A stretch of 64,000 bases of DNA, from NCBI GenBank assembly GCA_024233515.1, contig JACKPO010000002.1, positions 1 through 64,000 on the forward strand. The letters are read 5' to 3'. Made by a program: the position numbers and the translations under genes. Below, one piece after another: positions 41,744-49,936 of the stretch. The stretch comes from Chlamydiales bacterium. GTDB taxonomy: Bacteria; Chlamydiota; Chlamydiia; Chlamydiales; Simkaniaceae. The notes under the pieces were generated by a model. The model saw nothing but the letters and a program-made list of their open reading frames with translations. It did not search any database and was not told where the DNA came from. How positions within the stretch are numbered: position 1 is the stretch's first letter; each line of letters begins with the position of its first letter.

Positions 41744-42754
41744 ATGGATTACCTTGTTTTAGCTTTTTACGTCTTTGCAAAAATGGAAGAGCCTCACCGA
41801 GAAGTGAAGCGGTGGAAGCGTTTTCTTCAGGAAAAGGATGCTATGGGACGGATCTACATCAATGAAGATGGGGTCAATGCTCAGATGAGCATCTCCAAAG
41901 ACGATGCGCAAGGGTTCTATGATTGGTTTTTGGGGGATGAACGCTTTCAGGGGACCGAGATCAAGGTTCACCACTATCCCGAACAGGCCTTTCCAAAGAT
42001 GACGGTCAAATACCGCGAGCAACTTGCTGCTATGGATGAGAACTATGACATTGCAGAAGGGGGACAACATGTCTCTAGCGACGAGTGGGCAAAAATGATC
42101 GAAGAGCGGGATGAAAATACAATTATCCTCGATGTCCGGAATGATTATGAATGGGAAGTTGGTCACTTTGAAGGGACCGAAAAACCGACCTTCAAAACAT
42201 TTCGCGAGTTTCCTAAATATGCGAAAGAGCTAGGGAAAAAGCTCGATAAGAAAAATACGAAAGTCATGATGTACTGCACTGGGGGAATCCGGTGCGAGCT
42301 CTATTCGTGTCTCTTTACCAAGCAAGGGTTTGAGAATGTCTATCAACTCGACGGAGGGATCATTAAGTATGGTCTCGAAAAGGGAAATGAGCTGTGGCAC
42401 GGAAATCTTTTTGTCTTTGATGATCGTCTTGTCGTTCCTATCAGCGATAAAGAAAAGAACGATGTGATTAGCAGCTGCTCATTTTGCGATGAGAAGGTGG
42501 ATACCTACTACAATTGCGCCAATATGGATTGCAATGAGCTCTTTATCAGCTGCAAATCTTGCGCGGAAAAGATGGATGGGTGTTGCCAAGAGTCATGCAG
42601 ACACGAAGGACGTGTTCGTCCGTTCGAGTCTTCAGACAATCCCAAGCCTTTCCGCAAACTTCCTCATGAAGAGAAAGTGAGACTGAGCTCGACTAAGCCT
42701 CAGGGGGCTTCTTCTTGTCAATCAACTCAATCGCAGCAGCCTTCAGAGTCTTAA
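41744..42754 (+). CDS. trhO: tRNA uridine 5-hydroxylase, rhodanese family (TrhO/YceA)
   Basis: The product is 336 aa. It makes 5-hydroxyuridine at position 34 of certain tRNAs using molecular oxygen. An N-terminal ferredoxin-like domain (YVFAKMEEPHREVKRWKRF...RIYINEDGVNAQMS) precedes a rhodanese domain with catalytic loop YCTGGIRCE (Cys about 180). A C-terminal tail contains a dense Cys cluster (CSFC, CANMDC, CKSC, CCQESC), probably zinc-binding. The ATG at 41744 is used because it gives the usual N-terminus. In Chlamydia yceA follows rpsD, as here. A 59-aa gene overlaps its 3' end on the other strand. Confidence 0.93.
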   Translation: MDYLVLAFYVFAKMEEPHREVKRWKRFLQEKDAMGRIYINEDGVNAQMSISKDDAQGFYDWFLGDERFQGTEIKVHHYPEQAFPKMTVKYREQLAAMDENYDIAEGGQHVSSDEWAKMIEERDENTIILDVRNDYEWEVGHFEGTEKPTFKTFREFPKYAKELGKKLDKKNTKVMMYCTGGIRCELYSCLFTKQGFENVYQLDGGIIKYGLEKGNELWHGNLFVFDDRLVVPISDKEKNDVISSCSFCDEKVDTYYNCANMDCNELFISCKSCAEKMDGCCQESCRHEGRVRPFESSDNPKPFRKLPHEEKVRLSSTKPQGASSCQSTQSQQPSES

Positions 42755-42872
42755 GTCCTTCTTCAAACCCAACTTCTACAAGTAACTGATCAAGGTAGCG
42801 CATCTCGGCTTGCAGTTGATCGCACATCGACTCGAGCTTAGCTATCTTCTTTAATAATTTATCCTGGTCCAA
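42693..42872 (-). CDS. Small coiled-coil protein (59 aa), TTG start
   Basis: The start TTG at 42872 has a perfect AAGGAGG 5 nt upstream, and the stop TAG is at 42695-42693. The translation starts MDQDKLLKKIAKLESMCDQL and continues as one amphipathic helix with Leu/Ile at heptad positions, ending KKKPPEA. It overlaps the last 62 bp of trhO on the opposite strand. The strong ribosome binding site and clean heptads support a real gene. It may be a chlamydial small conserved protein. From 42873 to 43001 I see no gene. Confidence 0.6.
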   Translation of the reverse strand: MDQDKLLKKIAKLESMCDQLQAEMRYLDQLLVEVGFEEGLKTLKAAAIELIDKKKPPEA

Positions 42873-43001
42873 TGGTTCCTCCTTTCTAATTCTTATCTTT
42901 GCAATTTGTGTGCCAAAAGAGAGGTTTTTCTTAAAAGTCTCTCCTTCAATAGGAAGTGGCGAGTTGATTGCAAAGAAAAAACTTGTGTGGTAGCAAGGAG
43001 C

Positions 43002-43170
43002 TTAGAGGGTGTTTAAAAATTGCTTTCGGCGAAAAAAGGAGAGATTTTTTCCTTAGGGCTTGCTTGGAGACCGGAGCAAACTTGAGCAAGTTTGTGGAGG
43101 GTCGAAAGCAAGTTCTAAGGGAAAAAGATCCCTTTTAAGTGGCCGAAATGATTTTTTAAACACCCTCTTA
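43002..43170. repeat. MITE-like repeat R4, copy 2
   Basis: 169 bp, with the same length and sequence as 25339-25507 except for one visible base. Terminal inverted repeats are TTAGAGGGTGTTTAAAAA, with TA at the edges. It is followed at once by GAGACTATCT, which also forms the right end of the R5 element. Bases 43171-43311 hold only a weak 50-codon frame. Confidence 0.9.
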
Positions 43171-43311
43171 GAGACTATCTCTGAATGAATAGGAGAAATG
43201 GAATATGGATCGGGGGCTATCTTTATTAGTCCGTTTAATGCGTGAATCTTGGGTTTTTATTGGAAACCCAGATGGAAATAAAAAAGAGCGTCAAGGAGCG
43301 CAAGAGTCTGA

Positions 43312-43827
43312 TCAGGAGGATTTTTTCTTTCTTTCTGATGGGACAAACGACTCATAGTTCAATAGAAGCTGTTTCATCTGAAGGGGATACGCAAACCCTC
43401 CGAGGGTCCCATTTCCCTGAATCACACGATGGCAGGGAATAACCAGAGGGAAGGGGTTTTTGTTGCAAACATTGCCGATGGCCCGGGCACCTTTTTCACA
43501 CCCCGCAAGTTTTGCCACTTCTCCATAACTCCTCACTTCTCCAAACGGAATCGAGTGAATGGCAGCGAGTCCTTGTTGCGTGAAAGAAGATAAGGATGAG
43601 AGGTTTAAGGGAAGAGGTAAAGATTTCCCCTGCAGGTACCCTTCCATCCATTCCAAAATGTTGAGATCGTCACCGTAAATGGTACAAGAAAACACTTCAG
43701 ATCGACGTAGGACAATCCGAGAAATCAATTGATGTGAGGTATAAAAGGTTGCGTGGAGAGGGGGACCAGAGCCCCAGGTATGGGGCTCTAGCTCTTGAAT
43801 ACTAGTCTCTTCCGTGCGCACGGTCAT
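43312..43827 (-). CDS. ogt: Methylated-DNA-protein-cysteine methyltransferase
   Basis: The product is 171 aa. It removes O6-alkyl groups from guanine by irreversible transfer to its Cys. The active-site motif IPCHRVI is present (Cys about 131) within NKNPFPLVIPCHRVIQGNG, and the DNA-binding helix-turn-helix region precedes it (PFGEVRSYGEVAKLAG, KGARAIGNVC). It overlaps the upstream lipoprotein gene by 26 bp. The order pheT-lipoprotein-ogt is the chlamydial one (ada/ogt after pheT). Confidence 0.95.
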   Translation of the reverse strand: MTVRTEETSIQELEPHTWGSGPPLHATFYTSHQLISRIVLRRSEVFSCTIYGDDLNILEWMEGYLQGKSLPLPLNLSSLSSFTQQGLAAIHSIPFGEVRSYGEVAKLAGCEKGARAIGNVCNKNPFPLVIPCHRVIQGNGTLGGFAYPLQMKQLLLNYESFVPSERKKKSS

Positions 43828-44803
43828 TCATGATCGCGATATTTTCTTCGATATCGCAGAGTTCACGGTATTTGTCTTTTGTCACCGCTTGGTTGTTGTA
43901 ATAGAAGCGGGTGCGGGACATTCCATCAAAGAAAACGATAGAAGGGCCATGTTTTTGGCCATCCATCCACTCAGTCTCTTCAACAACGGTTTCTCCATCG
44001 ACAAAGTGACGCTCTTTTCCATGCTTTTGTCCATCCTGGTAGTTCACCTCCAGGTAGCGGCATCCATTTTGGTAGTAGCTCGCTAAACCATCTAGAGTAT
44101 CCAGCTTGTAAGTTTCGATGGAAATAGGCTCTCCCGTTGGGGCAAAAACCTTTTTCTCACCATGGACCTTTCCATTTGATAGAGGAAGGACAACGTGAGG
44201 CATCCCGTGAGAGTAGAAGGTCTCTTTTAGGGTGGGGTAACCACGGCTAATCGTTTCTTTTGAGATAATGTTTTCATGTTGGTCACGTGTAATGCGGACA
44301 CCAGAGCCTTTGGTCACGCGACTCATGGTTTCATTCTTCTCGTTGTAATATTCTCCCTCAAGGAGCTCATTGTTATGATACTCTTCAACGCTGAGAGGTG
44401 TTCCCTTCTGATACCAACGGGTTGTTTTCACATGAGAAGGAGAAAGAAATACTTGTTCTTTTTGAGGGATTCCACGGATATCATAGGTGACCTTCTTCAC
44501 GAGGTTCCCTTTTTCATAGATGTTCAGGGACTCAGTCGTGTGAGAATGGGGGAAGGTGTAAGTGGTGGGTCCATGAAGAACACCGTCTTCATAAGAAGCG
44601 GTGACTGTCACACCGTTTCGGAGTGTTGTAATGACTTGTCCAGGGTATCCTGCGCCATCCCACTCTTCCTTTGAAACATCGTATCCATACTTATGGATGT
44701 ATCGCTTTGAAACAACGTTTTCGTTTTGATCTTTATTCGAATTCTGACAGCCAAATAGAAATAGGCCGGAAAGTGCAATCAGTGAAAGGGAAATCCTTTT
44801 CAT
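43802..44803 (-). CDS. Lipoprotein with YwqK/MORN-type repeats
   Basis: The product is 333 aa. A signal with lipobox LFGC (Cys19) makes it a lipoprotein. The mature part is a run of short beta-hairpin repeats of the form Y-x-x-G-x-x-x-G (ASYEDGVLHGPTTYTF, SNGKVHGEKKVF, YQDGQKHGKERHF, MDGQKHGPSIVFF). This is the YwqK/MORN-variant repeat seen in several chlamydial proteins. It probably lies on the inner face of an envelope membrane and binds a partner or lipid; the role is unknown. It is located between pheT and ogt as in Chlamydia. A second protein with such repeats starts at 63456. Confidence 0.85.
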   Translation of the reverse strand: MKRISLSLIALSGLFLFGCQNSNKDQNENVVSKRYIHKYGYDVSKEEWDGAGYPGQVITTLRNGVTVTASYEDGVLHGPTTYTFPHSHTTESLNIYEKGNLVKKVTYDIRGIPQKEQVFLSPSHVKTTRWYQKGTPLSVEEYHNNELLEGEYYNEKNETMSRVTKGSGVRITRDQHENIISKETISRGYPTLKETFYSHGMPHVVLPLSNGKVHGEKKVFAPTGEPISIETYKLDTLDGLASYYQNGCRYLEVNYQDGQKHGKERHFVDGETVVEETEWMDGQKHGPSIVFFDGMSRTRFYYNNQAVTKDKYRELCDIEENIAIMNDRAHGRD

Positions 44804-44843
44804 ATTAGACCTCGTTAGTTGCTATTTTTCGAAGTATAGCAGT

Positions 44844-47234
44844 TTAAGAAATAAAATCACGGAACTTTTTCTGAATTTCTCCGATTAGGCGGGTGTGTTC
44901 CTTCTCAACTTGAGGCTGTTCGATCGTCTGTTTATCAGAGCGGTAGGTGAAACGGAAGGTGATATTCTTCTTCTCTTTGCCAAGTTTTTCGCTCTCATAC
45001 ACATCGAGAAGTTGATAGTCTTTGAGAAGTTTTGAGGGGAAAGTGGTGATGACATCAAACACTTTTCCTAGGGGAATATCCCGATGAAAAGTGGCTGTCC
45101 AATCCCGCTCGGATCCAGGGTACTGCGGAAGAGAGGTCATCTTTCTCTCTTTTCCCTTCACCTTTTTGAGATCGTGCAGATCGATTTGTGCAAAGTAAAC
45201 CCGCTTTTCAATGCCGAGTTTTTTTAGACGATCTGGGTGAACTTCTCCCAAGGCTCCTAGACGAAGACCGTTGACAGTGACTTCCCCTTGAATGCCAGGA
45301 TGAAAACTTTTGAGGTGAGAGGCTTCGAAAGACGTGTGGTTAACGTGAAATCCTTCGAGAAGATTCTCGATGATCCCTTTGAGATCAAAGAAGTCTGCCT
45401 CTTCTGCTTTTTTCTCCCAATGATAGGGACGTCTTTTCCCCGTTAGAAGAATCGCAGCAGTCAGCCGTTCGCGGTAGTCATTACCGTCTTTGAAATGGAT
45501 GTGTCCTATCTCAAAGGCGGCGAGGTTGTCATTTTGACGATCAAAGTTGTGTTTCACTGCTTGTAGCATGCCTGGCAAGAGAGAGGTGCGCAAAATCGAT
45601 TGATCAACGGAGCTTGGTTTTAGGACGGGGATCTCTTCTTTTTGACCGAGATGTTTTTCTAAACAAAGGGCAGCAAGCTCTGGGCTGATCAAATCACAGG
45701 TCAAGAACTCTTGAAGGCCAGAGGCGATGAGTCTTTCGCGCACTTCTTTTTCGATGAGATACATGGGGCTGTGCGGCAGAGGGGAGTTGACGACTCGCGC
45801 TTCTCGTTTTTTGATGTTGTTATACCCAAAGATGCGGGCGACTTCTTCAATGAGATCGATTTCAGAAGAGATATCATTTCGGTAGGTTGGAACGGTAACA
45901 TGGAGGGTCTCTTCCTCTCCTTTGACGTCCATTTCGAGACGCTTTAAAAAGGATTCGATCTCACTCAGGCTTAGCTTAGTTCCCAAAATTCCATTGCACC
46001 GACCTAAGCGGAGTTTGATGGTCCGTTTTTTCTGCTCTTTGCTGATGCAGTCGACTTTTCCTTCATCGATGGTCCCGCCGCCAAGCTCGGCGATGAGTGC
46101 TGCTGCGCGATCAAGGGCGATAGGAACCATGGCAAAGTCAACCCCTTTTTCAAAGCGAGCAGAAGATTCACTGCGAAGCCCTAACGCTTTACTTCCTTTA
46201 CGTACGGCTGAAGAATTGAAATGGGCAGCTTCTAGGATGATCTCTGTTGTTCCCTCGTCGACTTCAGAGTTTGCTCCACCCATCACTCCTGCGACTGCAA
46301 CGGGTCCTTTTCCATCGTAGATCATGAGAATTCCCGCAGGAATTTTCCGTTTTTCACCATCGAGTGTTTCGAAAGTGATCTCTTTGTCTGTCGTATCAAT
46401 CGTGATCCGTTGCCCCTGCACTTTTTTCGCATCAAAGGCGTGGAGGGGTTGTCCCACTTCGAGCATAATGTAATTGGTGACGTCGACAATATTGTTAATG
46501 GAGCGAACGCCTGCATTTTCAAGACGTGCTTTGAGCCAATCTGGAGAAGGGCCAACTTTCACACCCCGCACTTTGCGGGCCATATAACGCCTGCATCTCT
46601 CACCGTCTTTGATTTCAGCGGTTACATCGCAACGGGTTTGGCTCGTCTCGATTTTCGCGTGAGGAAGAGACGCCTTTTGATTGAGAAGGGCTGCAACATC
46701 GCGGGCGATTCCATAAAGGCTCATGCAGTGTCCCAAATTGGGAGTGAGGGAGATCTCAAAGATGACGTCCCCAAGTAAGTCTGTTACATCGGTGCCAGGG
46801 ATTGCGTCCTTGCCCAAAACCAAAATTCCTTCTGAGGATTCAGCTAGGCCAAGCTCTTCTTCTGCGCAAAGCATCCCAAAGGACTCGACATCACGCAACT
46901 TTGATTTTTTAATTTTAAAAACTTTCCCTTCTTTATCGGTGAGCGATCCCCCAATTGTAGCAAGGGCCACTTTCATTCCAGCGGCGCATGTTGGATCCCC
47001 GCAAACGACCTGCAAGGTTTCTGTTCCATCGAAAACCTGTGCCACCTTCAGTTTATCTGCATTGGGATGGGGCGCCGTCTCCTTGACTTCTCCTACGACG
47101 ACTCCTTTAAAATTAAAAGAAGTTGGCTCGACTTTATCGACCTCAAGCCCTGCTAGGGTAAGTAGATCGGCCAAGGCTTCGTTTGAAAGATCTAATTTGA
47201 CAAAGTCTTTTAACCAAGAAAGAGGGACGCGCAT
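44844..47234 (-). CDS. pheT: Phenylalanyl-tRNA synthetase beta subunit
   Basis: The product is 796 aa, the full usual length. It pairs with PheS (not in this window) to charge tRNA-Phe and edits mischarged Tyr. The domain order is typical: MRVPLSWLKDFV start, EMAP-like tRNA-binding domain (GVVVGEVKETAPHPNADKLKVAQV), B1/B5 domains (NIVDVTNYIMLEVGQPLHAFDA, EEVARIFGYNNI), the editing-linked AGVMGG and the C-terminal anticodon-binding ferredoxin domain starting LPQYPGSERDWT. Standalone pheT separate from pheS is normal in chlamydiae. Confidence 0.97.
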   Translation of the reverse strand: MRVPLSWLKDFVKLDLSNEALADLLTLAGLEVDKVEPTSFNFKGVVVGEVKETAPHPNADKLKVAQVFDGTETLQVVCGDPTCAAGMKVALATIGGSLTDKEGKVFKIKKSKLRDVESFGMLCAEEELGLAESSEGILVLGKDAIPGTDVTDLLGDVIFEISLTPNLGHCMSLYGIARDVAALLNQKASLPHAKIETSQTRCDVTAEIKDGERCRRYMARKVRGVKVGPSPDWLKARLENAGVRSINNIVDVTNYIMLEVGQPLHAFDAKKVQGQRITIDTTDKEITFETLDGEKRKIPAGILMIYDGKGPVAVAGVMGGANSEVDEGTTEIILEAAHFNSSAVRKGSKALGLRSESSARFEKGVDFAMVPIALDRAAALIAELGGGTIDEGKVDCISKEQKKRTIKLRLGRCNGILGTKLSLSEIESFLKRLEMDVKGEEETLHVTVPTYRNDISSEIDLIEEVARIFGYNNIKKREARVVNSPLPHSPMYLIEKEVRERLIASGLQEFLTCDLISPELAALCLEKHLGQKEEIPVLKPSSVDQSILRTSLLPGMLQAVKHNFDRQNDNLAAFEIGHIHFKDGNDYRERLTAAILLTGKRRPYHWEKKAEEADFFDLKGIIENLLEGFHVNHTSFEASHLKSFHPGIQGEVTVNGLRLGALGEVHPDRLKKLGIEKRVYFAQIDLHDLKKVKGKERKMTSLPQYPGSERDWTATFHRDIPLGKVFDVITTFPSKLLKDYQLLDVYESEKLGKEKKNITFRFTYRSDKQTIEQPQVEKEHTRLIGEIQKKFRDFIS

Positions 47235-47289
47235 GTTAAATCCAAAGTTTTTTTAACGCCCAGCATACCATAGACGCTCTATTGAGGCA

Positions 47290-48360
47290 TTAGTTTTCTC
47301 GAGTGAGAACGATTTCTTCCGTCGATTGGTCAAAGTGGATCACGTGGAGACGAAGTTTTGACCCTTTTCCCCCTAGGATCAATCGAACAACCTCTGGAGT
47401 CGGCATCCGCGAAACCCTCACAACTTCCTGATCATTATTGGGAGAAATCTCAAGGATGGCATCGCCGACTTTCAATTTTCCTTCGGCAGAGGATCCTGGT
47501 AAGATTTTAGACACTTGAGGGAGAGGAACACTAGGACCGATGTTCATTCCAACTCCATAGAGATCCTGGAATTCTCTCCTGACAAAAGGGGCAATAATTT
47601 CCCATTTTTCCCAAGGAAGACAATGAAGGGCATTTGGGAGGACGACAAGCTCTGAACAGATCCCCCGTTCTATCAGGTTGTGGTGCAAGGTACGGGCTGA
47701 GTCAAGCCCCATCCGATCGTCAAACTCTCCATGAAGAATTAATGTTTTTGCTTTGATCTTATCGGTATGGAAAATAGCCGATCTTGCAAGAAGAGCAGCT
47801 TCATCACTTCCTCCTTCTGCAACCAGATTTTCTCTGATCCCTTTTAGATAAGAGGGGAGCGCTGTGAAGGTGTCAAAAGCGTTGTAGCGCCCAGCTTCTA
47901 AAATTTGGAGGGAGAGATCTTCTGTAAGGGTTGAGACCATGCTGCCTAAAATCGCCCCACGGCTGATTCCATAGAGTCCCATGCGACTTGAATCGACTGC
48001 ATCAAGGGCTTTGCAATACTCGATCACCCCTAGGACAGCTTTTTGCGAATAAGGACCACAAAAATCAAGCTCTCCATCGGAGTGTCCAAACCCTGGCGTT
48101 GAAATGGAACAGACTATCGTTCCATTCCCAATAAAGAACTTGTGGTAGCCATAATCAAGAAGTTGTTTCCCTCCTGTTGCATTCTCTGGATATTGATATC
48201 CATGAAGTAAATAGATGATAGGAAAAGGGCCATCTCCTTGCGGGCGGACGAGGAAAAATTCGATGTTTTTTTCGCCATTTTCAGGATGAGGAATGGAAAC
48301 GGTTTCAATCTCCGAAGCCAATAGAAAGAAAGGAAACAAAAATAGAAGTAATTTTCTCAT
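47290..48360 (-). CDS. Exported alpha/beta-hydrolase fused to a PDZ domain
   Basis: The product is 356 aa. The signal peptide is MRKLLLFLFPFFLLA. An alpha/beta-hydrolase core follows: oxyanion IYLLHGYQ, nucleophile elbow GLYGISRGA (Ser about 136), acid LILHGEFDDR and His in NALHCLPW, as in S9 prolyl-oligopeptidase-like or dienelactone-type hydrolases. Residues about 265-350 form a PDZ-like domain (VSKILPGSSAEGKLKVGDAILEIS). The pairing suggests a periplasmic peptidase or esterase that docks on a protein C-terminus. Substrate unknown. It lies between pheT and the divergent LysM gene. Confidence 0.8.
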   Translation of the reverse strand: MRKLLLFLFPFFLLASEIETVSIPHPENGEKNIEFFLVRPQGDGPFPIIYLLHGYQYPENATGGKQLLDYGYHKFFIGNGTIVCSISTPGFGHSDGELDFCGPYSQKAVLGVIEYCKALDAVDSSRMGLYGISRGAILGSMVSTLTEDLSLQILEAGRYNAFDTFTALPSYLKGIRENLVAEGGSDEAALLARSAIFHTDKIKAKTLILHGEFDDRMGLDSARTLHHNLIERGICSELVVLPNALHCLPWEKWEIIAPFVRREFQDLYGVGMNIGPSVPLPQVSKILPGSSAEGKLKVGDAILEISPNNDQEVVRVSRMPTPEVVRLILGGKGSKLRLHVIHFDQSTEEIVLTREN

Positions 48361-48404
48361 GCGATTATTTTACAATTTTGAGAGTTTTTTGGTACTCTGT
48401 TTTT

Positions 48405-49550
48405 ATGGACTCATTTGAAAGAACATTGCAGCGTCGCTCACGCATTCTGATTCATTCTCTGATCATTAGTGGAACGCTTAATATTGCTTTGATGGCAACC
48501 TTTATGACTTTCGTTTTGAAAGAACGAAAAGGGGTGGTTCTTCCAACGCTGACTCAAGAGCGGGTGAAAGAGGTGATCTTGACGAATCGTGAGGTCTTGG
48601 AGAGTTTTCGGGGGATGCGTTATGAGGAACTTGTTCGCGAACTTTTCGATGAGACTCATGTCGAAGAAGGGCAACGGCGGTGTGATTTGGCTCTAGCGTT
48701 TCTCGCAGCCTTTCACCACTTCGATATCGATCGTGCTTTCTCAGGGTTTCCGATGGAAAAACGGGCGTTTCAACTGGAAGGGGAAACGGTGACCCTTTTT
48801 CCAGGCCTATCCAAAGAACGATTGGAGGCCATTCGTACCTTTGCGCGGACCGAAGTGTGGCCACTCACTCCGAAAGGTCTTTTTCAAGAGATCCGCAATC
48901 GGGAGACTTTCCCTCAAAGTTTGATCGATGCCTTCAAGAATACCAACGAGTACTTTGCTATCTACCGCGCCTTTCAGCGTCTCCCCTATGCCATCTCTGA
49001 TGACCAACTTCTTTCGCTTGTCACAAAAACGACTTGGGATGAGCTGCAAGCTTTTTCAGATGAACTGAAAACGAGCCCAACGGGGAGTCCTCAAAGTTTT
49101 GCCCCTTTCCTCACCCCAATTATGGAAAACAAGTCTTCCCTTGCTGCGTATCTTCTTGTTTTGCTGGATAAAGAGTATGCTCTAAGGAAGCTAAGCGATC
49201 AGCAAATGGAAATTCTCCTTTCACTACTTACCGATCGCACTCCCGAGATTGATGCTTTTTTAGCGGAAGTGAAAGGGGGAATTCGCTCGGATACCATCCA
49301 AGAGCTTGCTGGGAAACCTCCCGAAAATCCGCCGCGCGCACATATCGTACAAACGGGAGACAGTCTCTGGAAAATTTCTCGCGCCTATGGAGTCAAAGTA
49401 GATGTGATCAAAGAGATGAATCAACTTGAATCGGAAACCCTCAAGGTGGGGAGTGTCTTAACGCTTCCTCCTAAGGAAGGGGATCCGGACCCCCAGAGTG
49501 CCAAGGATTACACCTCAGAATGCGTCGGATTGTCAGATAGCTCCCTTTAA
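48405..49550 (+). CDS. LysM-domain membrane protein
   Basis: The product is 381 aa from the ATG at 48405; an in-frame start nine codons upstream is unlikely. An N-terminal membrane helix (SLIISGTLNIALMATFMTFVL) is followed by a ~270-residue helical region of unknown fold. A C-terminal LysM domain (HIVQTGDSLWKISRAYGVKVDVIKEMNQL, about 314-360) would bind glycan. In chlamydiae such a protein may interact with the septal peptidoglycan. Its 3' end overlaps yidD on the other strand by 80 bp. The order pheT region-LysM-yidD matches Chlamydia as I recall. Confidence 0.85.
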   Translation: MDSFERTLQRRSRILIHSLIISGTLNIALMATFMTFVLKERKGVVLPTLTQERVKEVILTNREVLESFRGMRYEELVRELFDETHVEEGQRRCDLALAFLAAFHHFDIDRAFSGFPMEKRAFQLEGETVTLFPGLSKERLEAIRTFARTEVWPLTPKGLFQEIRNRETFPQSLIDAFKNTNEYFAIYRAFQRLPYAISDDQLLSLVTKTTWDELQAFSDELKTSPTGSPQSFAPFLTPIMENKSSLAAYLLVLLDKEYALRKLSDQQMEILLSLLTDRTPEIDAFLAEVKGGIRSDTIQELAGKPPENPPRAHIVQTGDSLWKISRAYGVKVDVIKEMNQLESETLKVGSVLTLPPKEGDPDPQSAKDYTSECVGLSDSSL

Positions 49551-49680
49551 AGACGCCATGTTTCTTAAAGGCTGCAAGGCCATACTCCGAGCAGCTTGGA
49601 TAGAAACGGCACTGCCCCTGAGAGAAGGGGCCAAGGGTCCATTGGTAGAGCTTGATAAGTCCCATGAAGAAATACTTCAA
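49471..49680 (-). CDS. yidD: Membrane protein insertion efficiency factor YidD
   Basis: The product is 69 aa. The family signature is complete: GQCRFYPSCSEYGLAAFKKHG, then RRILRCNPWHSGGPDPLP. YidD aids YidC in inserting membrane proteins. The TTG start at 49680 aligns with the family N-terminus (MKYFFMGLIKLYQW against MKRILIALIRGYQ); the ATG five codons later is the alternative. It overlaps the convergent LysM gene by 80 bp. Confidence 0.93.
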   Translation of the reverse strand: MKYFFMGLIKLYQWTLGPFSQGQCRFYPSCSEYGLAAFKKHGVFKGSYLTIRRILRCNPWHSGGPDPLP

Positions 49681-49690
49681 TTGAAAATCC

Positions 49691-49719
49691 TTGATTCGAT
49701 ATCTTTTACCCGGTATGAT
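49691..49719 (+). promoter_or_regulatory. Promoter of tRNA-Leu
   Basis: TTGATT (49691-49696), a 17-bp spacer and TATGAT (49714-49719), 19 bp before the tRNA 5' end. Confidence 0.6.
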
Positions 49720-49737
49720 ACCCTTTTCTCTACTTTT

Positions 49738-49823
49738 GCGGAAGTGGTGGAACTGGCAGACACGCTACCTTGAGGTGGTAGTGGGAGTAATATCCCTTGG
49801 GGGTTCAAGTCCCCCCTTTCGCA
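49738..49823 (+). tRNA. tRNA-Leu (anticodon GAG)
   Basis: The gene is 86 nt with a long variable arm (GTGGGAGTAATATCCCTT), as expected for Leu. Acceptor arms GCGGAAG/CTTTCGC pair with one G-T. The anticodon stem CTACC/GGTAG holds loop TTGAGGT with anticodon GAG. The T-arm is GGGGGTTCAAGTCCCCC and the discriminator A is at 49823. CCA is not encoded. Confidence 0.95.
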
Positions 49824-49936
49824 AACTTCATCAAAAAATTTTATTTTATTCGTTCGATTCAAGATCGTTTTTTCTCGTTTTTTTAATTCCAATTTTTTGT
49901 ACAATTTCCCAGATTTTATAGATGAGGTATGGGAAA

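Noticed and set aside
43205..43357. 50-codon plus-strand frame starting MDRGLSLLVRLMRESW
   Set aside because: The ribosome binding site spacing is poor, it runs into the ogt 3' end antisense, and it could be chance or a relic; too weak to list as a gene.
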